A stretch of 64,000 nucleotides of DNA, taken from assembly GCF_900102055.1 (NCBI RefSeq), contig NZ_FNBA01000002.1:558001-622000 (forward strand). The letters run 5' to 3'. Of the stretch, positions 25,455-32,974 are shown piece by piece. Position 1 is the stretch's first letter, and the number at the start of each line of letters is the position of its first letter. The notes under the pieces are model-generated. The model did no database searches. It saw only the letters and a program-made list of their open reading frames with translations, and was not told where the DNA came from. Both the position numbers and the translations under genes were made by a program. This DNA is from Ulvibacter litoralis. GTDB taxonomy: Bacteria; Bacteroidota; Bacteroidia; Flavobacteriales; Flavobacteriaceae.

Positions 25455-26453
25455 TTATTCAGCATAAGCGCCGTACAAACAATCTAAAAAGTTATTGCTT
25501 CCAGGAGCATCTGCATGATAGTGATATCCTCTAGTTTCATCATAATGACCTCTACAATCGTCTAAGTCGGTAGGTTCATTACCATCAGCATCTAATTGTG
25601 CATAAAATCCGTGACCGTCCATTGCATACCCAATCATAGGTGCATGCGAATCCTCTTGAGCAATTTGTGTAGACACTCCCGTTGTAGCATGATAGTGATA
25701 TCCAGCATTTAAATTGATATGTCCTCCAGCATCGTCAAAAGGCGCTAGGGTATACGCTCCTAAAATAGCATCGGTTGGTGCAGGAGCGTCAAAAACAACT
25801 CCGTTAAAAGCAATTCCACGTTGTGTAGGTCCGTTGCTTTGGCCTGGAGGCCCTCCGAAACTAAAATTAGTCGCAGTACTTTGTTTCACAGGAGTAATTG
25901 GAAGCAAATAGGTTTGGGTTAAATCTGCAACATAAGAAGGTAAACATTCGACGCAAAAATTCTCGTATTCTTCACCTACTTCTGGATTTGCTGCATTGGC
26001 GCAATCTTCTAATGTTTCAGTAGTATAAATAGCTCCATTCGCATCGTACATATGCCAAGTAGTATCATTATAAAATGAAGCCATATTTTCAATAAAAGCA
26101 CCATCTACGTCATATACTTGACCATTTTCTAACCAAATTCCTCCTGCAGAGGCGTCGTCAGAAATATTATCAGGACACCAAGGTCCCATCTCGTGATCGG
26201 AAGGGGTACTACTTGTAACTATTTGATAGCATTCTGTTACAGTTCCGTCAGACAGGGTGCAAGGCACTGTTGTAATGGTTACTGCGGAAGTGTTTGTTAA
26301 AAATTTTGAGGCATCTACATTTACCACAGTACCTTCGTTGGTACTCGTTTCCGTTTCAGTAGTTGAATCGTCACTACTACAAGCAATAAAACAAACAATG
26401 ATGATTGCTAAAGCTGAAAGTAGGAATCTGATATTATTGAATTTAAATTTCAT
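25455..26453 (-). CDS. YHYH-domain lipoprotein
   Basis: 332 aa. N-terminal signal with lipobox IVCFIAC (Cys near residue 25), then an acidic Ser/Thr/Asp linker typical of surface-exposed lipoproteins. The YHYH motif occurs twice, as GYHYHATTG and GYHYHADAPG, near the C-terminus, with further His/Asp residues (HINLNAGYHYH, DDCRGHYDETRGYHYH) suggesting metal binding. Conserved Cys pairs occur at about 150-170. YHYH proteins have no firmly established function. It is the first gene of a two-gene unit. Confidence 0.8.
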   Translation of the reverse strand: MKFKFNNIRFLLSALAIIIVCFIACSSDDSTTETETSTNEGTVVNVDASKFLTNTSAVTITTVPCTLSDGTVTECYQIVTSSTPSDHEMGPWCPDNISDDASAGGIWLENGQVYDVDGAFIENMASFYNDTTWHMYDANGAIYTTETLEDCANAANPEVGEEYENFCVECLPSYVADLTQTYLLPITPVKQSTATNFSFGGPPGQSNGPTQRGIAFNGVVFDAPAPTDAILGAYTLAPFDDAGGHINLNAGYHYHATTGVSTQIAQEDSHAPMIGYAMDGHGFYAQLDADGNEPTDLDDCRGHYDETRGYHYHADAPGSNNFLDCLYGAYAE

Positions 26454-26685
26454 GGGTTCCTGTTTTAAGTATTGAACCTCAAAAGTGCGTATTAAAATAG
26501 TACCAATTTTATGCTTTCAGTGAATGAAGGTTGCAATTCAGTGAACCTTATTTTTTATTCATTAAAGAATTTTATAAATAAAGTATGAGGCTCAAATTGG
26601 TCGCTAAAACGGAATAAAACTTTATCAGTATATGATTAGGAAAAAGAGAAGGTGCTGAAAAGTTGTGGAATAGTGTTTTGAAGTA

Positions 26686-27423
26686 TTAAATATATTTTTC
26701 CACGATATCTTCAGGTTTGATGACTTTCGTTTTAGCCACAAAGTTCATCAAGAGATATACGGCTAGGATATGACATATAATAGCTATTACTGTAATTGCT
26801 TTTGCAAAATATAAAAACTCATTAACAATAATTAATGTCATTTGTATAAATGTAAATATACCTGAAGTAAGTATTATGATACCGTTTTTATAATTATCAT
26901 TTATATATATAATAGAAGTGGTTACGATATAGATAATTAAGCTAATTGAACAAAGAAATGTAAAATACAATTGATTGTCTGATACGTTAAGTACTAATAA
27001 ATCAAGTACTGTATATAAAACATAACTAATTAATAAAACACTTAGTAAGACAGATAATGAAAGGATGGATCTTAATTTACTTTTATTTAAATACTTTTTA
27101 AGACTTAGGGTATAACAAATTAAACTCGTAGAAGTTAATATTGCTGTCCATGCAAAGTATTTTTCAAAAGAATATAAAGACAATACATCTGAAGCTAACA
27201 TTGTAAGCAAAGCAAAAATGAAAAGAGGCCTTGCTTTTTTCTTTGTTAAACTTAAGTATTTTATAATAATGATTATAATAGTAAGTGGTAGCACATATAA
27301 TAATTCTTCTTTATTCATTAAAAGACTAACTATAATAGTCGCTAAAAAAGAAAAATAAAATAGAACATCAATGGTATTTTTCTTATTAAAAAGAGTGCTA
27401 AAAAATGATTGTTTTTTAGGCAT
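26686..27423 (-). CDS. Polytopic membrane protein, YhhN-like
   Basis: 245 aa from the ATG at 27423, with about eight transmembrane helices and no large loops. The layout and the MLASDVLSLYS segment recall YhhN/TMEM86 lysoplasmalogenases, but key residues cannot be checked, so this is tentative. The open frame continues upstream to 27507. A perfect -7 box (TATATTTG, 27456-27463 on this strand) lies inside that extension, which argues for the shorter start. The gene is very AT-rich and stands alone. Confidence 0.6.
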   Translation of the reverse strand: MPKKQSFFSTLFNKKNTIDVLFYFSFLATIIVSLLMNKEELLYVLPLTIIIIIIKYLSLTKKKARPLFIFALLTMLASDVLSLYSFEKYFAWTAILTSTSLICYTLSLKKYLNKSKLRSILSLSVLLSVLLISYVLYTVLDLLVLNVSDNQLYFTFLCSISLIIYIVTTSIIYINDNYKNGIIILTSGIFTFIQMTLIIVNEFLYFAKAITVIAIICHILAVYLLMNFVAKTKVIKPEDIVEKYI

Positions 27424-27507
27424 TAAGAAAGATAGAGTTGGTTTTTTGTGTATATCAAATATAAATAATTTGCACCTAAAATAACGATACAATGTATTTA
27501 GATTCAA

Positions 27508-27835
27508 TCTATAATAGTAGTTGTTAAAAATATGATTAGATATAGAACATCATTTAGAAAAAAAACACTTCATTTTCCGAAGAGAAAAAAATAAAATAGC
27601 TACGAAAGTAACCTCAAAATACAAACTAGAAGATATGATTTTTAAAATAATTGAAACCCCTGCGTTATGTTTTGGCTATCAATGTTGTACACGTAGTGTA
27701 AATGCTAGTAACTTTCCTAAAATTCAATCGAAAATAAGACGTGAGGACCTATTTAAAATAATTAATTGTAAGTATAGTTGGATTCAAAAAATAGATTACA
27801 TTTACTCAAAATTTTAATAGCGTATCGCGCTCTGA
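27508..27835. other. AT-rich intergenic region before the amidoligase cluster
   Basis: No convincing gene. A 60-codon frame at 27635-27817 has no recognisable motif and no promoter close by, and is left uncalled. The stretch holds a TTCCGAAG octamer inside a 17-mer (27571-27587) identical to one at 23341-23357. Confidence 0.5.
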
Positions 27836-29281
27836 ATGAACAAATATATTGTTGTAAATCAACCTGAAAAATGGAATTTTTCAATTGATAATATTACAGT
27901 GATTTCCTCCCAAGATTATCTTACAAATCCAAAGTATGCTCTTTTAAAAAATGCACGAATTTTTAATTTGTGTAAAGACTACTCGTATCAATCTAAAGGA
28001 TATTACGTGTCACTTTTGGCGGAAGCCAGAGGTCATTTACCAATTCCAACCACAAGAAATATTGTGGATCTTAAAGCCTTGAAGCTTGTTCGAATCGTTT
28101 CCGACGAGTTTGACGATGTAATCCAACAAAGCTTAAAAAACATTAAATCGCAAGATTTTACGTTGAGTATTTACTTTGGACAAAACGTAGCTCAAAAATA
28201 CAAAGCCTTGAGTGCGCTATTTTACAAACATTTTCAAGTACCATTTTTACGTGTCAATTTTAATCATACTACAAAATGGAACATTCAAAGCATAAGAGCG
28301 ATCTCAGAATCTGAAATTTCTGCCGAACATATGCCGAGTGTCCATGAATTTGCCAATCAGTATTTCGCTAAAAAACGATACGATACCGTGAAAGTAGCCA
28401 ATTACGATTTCGATTTGGCAATTTTGGTGAATCCAAACGATCCTGCGCCCCCAAGCAACCCCAAAGCTTTAAAAAAGTTTGTAGAGGTGGCCGAGAAGAT
28501 GAATATTTATGTTGAAATTGTTGAACCTAAAGATTTATCACGACTTTCTTCGTTTGACGCGTTATTTATTCGCCAAAGCACCGAAGTAAATAATGAAGCC
28601 TACACTTTTGCGCGTAAAGCACAGCAAGAAGGGATTGCTATTGTAGATTATCCAGATGCTATTTTAAAATGCTGCAATAAGGTGTACATGGCCGAAGCTT
28701 TACAAAATGCCAACATTAGTACGCCTAAAACCATGATTGTACATTCAAACAATCGCAATGCTGTGTTAGCACAAACGGGCTTACCATGCGTGTTAAAAGC
28801 ACCAGATTCAACCTTTTCTTTTGGAGTGAAAAAAGCTAAAACCAAAGAAGAATTTGATGTTTTGGTGACTGAAATGCTGAAAGAATCTGATTTAATTATC
28901 GCGCAGGAGTTTTGTCCTTCAGACTATGATTGGCGTATTGGAATTTTAGATAACAAGCCTTTTTTCGCATGTAAATACTATATGGCGAAAGGCCATTGGC
29001 AGATCTATAATTGGAAAGCTACCGATAAAAATGAACAAGATGGTGATGCCGATTGTTTGCCTATTGAAGACGTTCCAAAAAATGTAATCGATGTAGCGCT
29101 GAAATCCGCAAAATTAATGGGATTAGGTCTTTATGGCATCGATATTAAAGTAGTAGACGGTAAATTAATGGTAATTGAGATTAACGACAACCCAAATATT
29201 GATTTTGGGGTTGAAGATGCCTATTATGGTGATTTAATTTATACTGAAATTCTTTCAGCCTTAAAAAAACGCTTAACATAA
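27836..29281 (+). CDS. RimK-family ATP-grasp ligase with N-terminal RLAN domain
   Basis: 481 aa. Residues about 1-150 match the RimK-like ATP-grasp N-terminal (RLAN) domain, including the NLCKDYSYQSKGYYVSLLAE segment. Residues about 280-480 form an ATP-grasp ligase with VLKAPDSTFSFG as nucleotide loop and the Mg-binding motif EINDNPN near 447. The enzyme should join a carboxylate to an amine through an acyl phosphate. The following genes encode a GCS2-type ligase (3 bp gap) and an N-formylglutamate amidohydrolase; comparative genomics (Iyer, Aravind and colleagues on amidoligases) has proposed such sets make small peptides or modify protein ends. Substrate unknown. Confidence 0.85.
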   Translation: MNKYIVVNQPEKWNFSIDNITVISSQDYLTNPKYALLKNARIFNLCKDYSYQSKGYYVSLLAEARGHLPIPTTRNIVDLKALKLVRIVSDEFDDVIQQSLKNIKSQDFTLSIYFGQNVAQKYKALSALFYKHFQVPFLRVNFNHTTKWNIQSIRAISESEISAEHMPSVHEFANQYFAKKRYDTVKVANYDFDLAILVNPNDPAPPSNPKALKKFVEVAEKMNIYVEIVEPKDLSRLSSFDALFIRQSTEVNNEAYTFARKAQQEGIAIVDYPDAILKCCNKVYMAEALQNANISTPKTMIVHSNNRNAVLAQTGLPCVLKAPDSTFSFGVKKAKTKEEFDVLVTEMLKESDLIIAQEFCPSDYDWRIGILDNKPFFACKYYMAKGHWQIYNWKATDKNEQDGDADCLPIEDVPKNVIDVALKSAKLMGLGLYGIDIKVVDGKLMVIEINDNPNIDFGVEDAYYGDLIYTEILSALKKRLT

Positions 29282-29284
29282 ATC

Positions 29285-30511
29285 ATGGCAAAACCATATC
29301 ACTTATTCGAAGTTTACGGGATTGAACTTGAATACATGCTAGTTAACAATGATAGCTTCAAAGTGGCACCCCAAGTGGATGAACTGCTCATCAAAAAAGC
29401 GGGCGAATTAATTCCGGATATTGAAAATGGAGATATTGCTTGGAGTAACGAACTTGTAGCACACGTTATTGAGCTAAAAACCAACGGCCCTGCAAACAGC
29501 ACAGATGATTTATCGGAGAAATTCCACGCAAATATTTTAGAAATTAATGAACTCTTACAACCCCTAAATTTACAATTATTAGGTTCTGCAGCACATCCTT
29601 TAATGAACCCAAATACCGATACACAACTCTGGAAACATAGCTATAGTGAGGTGTATGCACTTTACAACACTATTTTTAATTGTAAAGGTCATGGTTGGAG
29701 CAATGTGCAGAGTACACATATCAATTTGCCTTTTTTCGACGATTCAGAATTTGAAAAATTACATGCTGCCATACGTATCATTTTGCCACTTATACCAGGG
29801 CTTAGTGCAAGTTCTCCAGTTTTGGAAGGTAAAATAACAGGTTTTAAAGACTCGCGATTGGAGTTTTATAAAACCAACCAAAAGGAAATTCCAGAGTTAA
29901 CAGGACTTGTTATTCCGGAGCAGCTATTTTCAAAACAAACGTATCATACAGCCATTTTTGAACCTATAAAACGAGCTATTGGTCCTTACGATAAAAATAA
30001 AATACTAGATCAATATTTTCTGAATTCTCGAGGTGCTATTGCACGTTTTGATCGTAACGCAATTGAAATACGCCTTATCGATATTCAAGAGTGTCCGAAG
30101 GCTGATATTGCTATCTGTGCTTTGATTATTGAAGTTTTGAAAGCGATTGTAAATAAAGAATTTTGTTCCCTTCAAGCTCAAAAGAGTTGGACCGCACAAG
30201 ATCTGTTTGTAATTTTTGACGCAGCTATAAAACAAGGGGAAGAATTACAAATTGTAAATAAAGACTATTTGAAATTATTCGGAATGAAAACACCTGCAAC
30301 TGTACAAGATGTATGGAAGCATTTGTATCAAACTGTAAAATCAAACTTGCATCCTTCACATCACGATGCTATTGAGCTCATTTTGGAAGAAGGAACTTTA
30401 GCCACTCGATTATTAAAAGCCATTGGTACTGATACTTCTGAAAAACACATTATTTCAGTGTACCGTCAACTTCAAGAATGTTTGAAGACGAATAACTTAT
30501 TTCAATCGTGA
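29285..30511 (+). CDS. GCS2-type carboxylate-amine ligase (glutamate-cysteine ligase family)
   Basis: 408 aa. The fold is glutamine-synthetase-like: the first catalytic strand reads GIELEYMLV (about residues 12-20), followed by HVIELKTNGP with its metal-binding Glu. A later ARFDRNAIEIRLIDIQE segment fits the GCS2 family. Whether it makes gamma-glutamyl-cysteine or another amide cannot be told. It lies 3 bp after the ATP-grasp gene and overlaps the amidohydrolase gene by 4 bp, so all three are expressed together. The presence of two ligases implies two successive amide bonds. Confidence 0.82.
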   Translation: MAKPYHLFEVYGIELEYMLVNNDSFKVAPQVDELLIKKAGELIPDIENGDIAWSNELVAHVIELKTNGPANSTDDLSEKFHANILEINELLQPLNLQLLGSAAHPLMNPNTDTQLWKHSYSEVYALYNTIFNCKGHGWSNVQSTHINLPFFDDSEFEKLHAAIRIILPLIPGLSASSPVLEGKITGFKDSRLEFYKTNQKEIPELTGLVIPEQLFSKQTYHTAIFEPIKRAIGPYDKNKILDQYFLNSRGAIARFDRNAIEIRLIDIQECPKADIAICALIIEVLKAIVNKEFCSLQAQKSWTAQDLFVIFDAAIKQGEELQIVNKDYLKLFGMKTPATVQDVWKHLYQTVKSNLHPSHHDAIELILEEGTLATRLLKAIGTDTSEKHIISVYRQLQECLKTNNLFQS

Positions 30512-31200
30512 AACTTCTTTTAACCTGTGAGCATGGAGGAAATAAAATTCCGAAAGCCTATAAAAACTTCTTTCATACTCCTGTACTAAAAACCCATCGT
30601 GGGTATGATTTAGGAGCTTTAGATCTTTTTCAGTTTTTGAAATCGTTGTCTGATGCTTCATTTTTTAGTACAACATCGCGATTGTTAATAGAACTCAATC
30701 GCTCGTTACATCATAGAAATCTTTTTTCAGAATTTTCTTCGGAATTTTCTAAAAAAGAGAAAGCCGAACTTATAACAACGTATTACGTTCCATACCGAGC
30801 AGCTGTTGAAAAAAACATCAAAAACGAAATTGAAAATGGTGAATCGGTGCTTCATCTTTCCATTCATAGTTTTACGCCAAAACTTCATGGAGAAAAAAGA
30901 AACTGTGACATCGGTTTATTATATGATTCGAAGAAAAAAAAAGAACAAGAATTCTGTAAACAGTTTAAAGAGGGACTTTTGCAACAAGATTCCAGTTTAC
31001 AGGTACGTTTCAATTATCCGTATTTAGGGTCAGCTGATGGATTTACAACCTATTTAGGAAAGCAGTTTCCGAAGAACTATATAGGCGTTGAAATTGAAGT
31101 AAATCAAAAGTTTGCTTCGGAAAATGTGCTAAATCTTGAATTGAAGAAATGCATATTTACTGCTATTGAAAATTTTAAATCAATGAATTACAGTTTTTAA
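30508..31200 (+). CDS. N-formylglutamate amidohydrolase family protein
   Basis: 230 aa. Motifs of the FGase family (HutG-like zinc amidohydrolases): CEHGGNKIP near the start, HRGYDLGA, IELNRSLHH, HLSIHSFTP and GVEIEVNQ. No histidine-degradation genes are nearby, so a role in histidine catabolism is unlikely. In this setting it probably trims or releases an acyl or glutamyl group from the product of the two upstream ligases; this is inference. It overlaps the GCS2 gene by 4 bp. Confidence 0.85.
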   Translation: MKLLLTCEHGGNKIPKAYKNFFHTPVLKTHRGYDLGALDLFQFLKSLSDASFFSTTSRLLIELNRSLHHRNLFSEFSSEFSKKEKAELITTYYVPYRAAVEKNIKNEIENGESVLHLSIHSFTPKLHGEKRNCDIGLLYDSKKKKEQEFCKQFKEGLLQQDSSLQVRFNYPYLGSADGFTTYLGKQFPKNYIGVEIEVNQKFASENVLNLELKKCIFTAIENFKSMNYSF

Positions 31201-31229
31201 TGTTTAATTTTAATTAGAAAATAAATACG

Positions 31230-32183
31230 ATGCTCGTTTCAATACTTTTAGTCTTAATCGGATTTGTATGTTTGATCTTTGGAGCCAACTGGCTTGTAGA
31301 TGGCGCCGCTTCATTAGCAAGAAAGCATCATATTTCTGATTTGGTAATAGGTTTAACAATTGTTGCTTTTGGTACTTCTGCACCAGAATTGGTTGTGAAC
31401 TCGGTTGCTTCAGCCAATGGTTTATCTGATCTAGTATTAGGAAATGTAATTGGCAGCAATAACTTTAACTTGTTTATTATATTAGGGATAGCAGGATTGG
31501 TGTATCCAATTACAGTACAGTCTTCAACAGCATGGAGAGAAATACCAATCTCACTTATCATTACAATATTCTTTCTAGTACTTGCAACTAATTTTTTTAG
31601 CACGCAAGTTTCAGAAATATCTAGACTTGACGGAATTTTATTCCTATCACTATTTATTTTCTTTTTATACTATGTTTTCAGTCAATTAAAAGTCGAAAAA
31701 ACGGAAACAATTGTCACTATTCCGATGTCAAATGTTAAAATCTGGGGTTTCATTTTGTTAGGATTTGTCGGACTCATACTAGGAGGGAAGCTTGTGGTTG
31801 ATTACAGTATCGATATTGCCACGGAACTAGGCGTGAGCCAAAAGATTATAGGATTAACCATCATTGCAGCTGGGACTTCCTTGCCCGAATTGGTAACTTC
31901 CATCGTGGCAGCCACTAAAAAGAATAGCGACATTGCTATTGGAAACGTGATTGGCTCCAATATTTTCAATATTCTTTTAATTCTTTCTATCAGTTCCTTA
32001 ATTCACCCTATCACCTTCAATCAGAATTTTAGTCAAGATATCTTCATCTTGATTGGAGGGACAATCTTTCTGATAATCGCAATGTTTACGGGGAAGAGAA
32101 AAAAACTGGATCGATGGGAAGCGTTGTTATTATTATGTTTTTATCTCTGCTATACAGTTTATTTAGTTTCAAAAGAACTATAA
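31230..32183 (+). CDS. Sodium/calcium exchanger (CaCA family, YrbG-like)
   Basis: 317 aa with about ten transmembrane helices in two inverted halves. Each half carries the alpha-repeat: GTSAPELVVNSVAS then GNVIGSNNFN in the first, GTSLPELVTSIVAA then GNVIGSNIFN in the second. These are the ion-binding loops. It exports Ca2+ in exchange for Na+ or H+. It follows the amidohydrolase by 29 bp and converges with the LytTR regulator gene. Confidence 0.94.
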   Translation: MLVSILLVLIGFVCLIFGANWLVDGAASLARKHHISDLVIGLTIVAFGTSAPELVVNSVASANGLSDLVLGNVIGSNNFNLFIILGIAGLVYPITVQSSTAWREIPISLIITIFFLVLATNFFSTQVSEISRLDGILFLSLFIFFLYYVFSQLKVEKTETIVTIPMSNVKIWGFILLGFVGLILGGKLVVDYSIDIATELGVSQKIIGLTIIAAGTSLPELVTSIVAATKKNSDIAIGNVIGSNIFNILLILSISSLIHPITFNQNFSQDIFILIGGTIFLIIAMFTGKRKKLDRWEALLLLCFYLCYTVYLVSKEL

Positions 32184-32193
32184 AAACGTCTTT

Positions 32194-32949
32194 TTAACGC
32201 ATCAATTCACGCATGATTTGAAAGAAGCTTTCTTTTTTGTCTCTAGCGATGGACAGTTTTTTACCATCATTCATAATTAGAAACCCTCCGTCCTTTTTGT
32301 TGAATTCTTTAATACTATTAATATTCACAATATACGAGCGGTGTGGCCTGTAAAAGTTAGAGTTCTGCGCTAATTGATCTACAAAATACTTGAGCGGTTT
32401 GGCAATTAACTCTTTTGAACCGTCTTTTAAATACACATGACTGTACATCGAATCTGCTTCAAAATAGAGAATGTCTTCGTAGTCGATAAAGATAATTCCT
32501 CTAGGAACTTCCAATGCCAATTTTCGTTTCGAAAGGTTTTTGAAAGATTCCTTTAGAAGCTTTAAATTTTGCGTGATGTCATTCTTCTTAGAAGCTTCCA
32601 TAGCTTTTGCTATGGCCTCTTTTAATTCAAATATATCAACGGGTTTTAATAAATAATCTATCGCACTCAATTTAAAAGCATCTACAGCATATTTGTTATA
32701 AGCGGTAATAAAGATAATTTGAAAATTAATTTCTTGATTTTCAAAAAACTCTAAGATTTGCAAACCGGAGTGTCTTGGCATTTCAATATCTAGAAAAACC
32801 AAGTCAGGCTTTTCTTGCTTGATAATCGCAACACCATCTTCTAGGTTTCCTGCGTTGTAAATCGTTTCAATTTCAGGACAGTTTTCTTCTAGTAAGATTT
32901 GAATTAATTTCCTTGCTTTTTGTTCGTCGTCTATAATTAATGCTTTCAT
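32194..32949 (-). CDS. LytTR-family response regulator
   Basis: 251 aa from the ATG at 32949, where the receiver domain starts directly as MKALIIDDEQ. An upstream start at 32994 would overlap the kinase gene and add unrelated residues. Phospho-Asp lies in LVFLDIEMPRHS. The C-terminal LytTR domain includes YRPHRSYIVNINSI. It is the partner of the propeller sensor kinase directly upstream (25-bp gap). Candidate targets are three adjacent transcription units with a shared direct-repeat element at 36039, 37408 and 39130. Confidence 0.92.
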   Translation of the reverse strand: MKALIIDDEQKARKLIQILLEENCPEIETIYNAGNLEDGVAIIKQEKPDLVFLDIEMPRHSGLQILEFFENQEINFQIIFITAYNKYAVDAFKLSAIDYLLKPVDIFELKEAIAKAMEASKKNDITQNLKLLKESFKNLSKRKLALEVPRGIIFIDYEDILYFEADSMYSHVYLKDGSKELIAKPLKYFVDQLAQNSNFYRPHRSYIVNINSIKEFNKKDGGFLIMNDGKKLSIARDKKESFFQIMRELMR

Positions 32950-32974
32950 GAGGTTCATTTTTGAAGGAGTACGA

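Noticed and set aside
27635-27817. 60-codon frame upstream of the RimK-like gene
   Set aside because: No motif, no good promoter, and composition like the surrounding AT-rich DNA.
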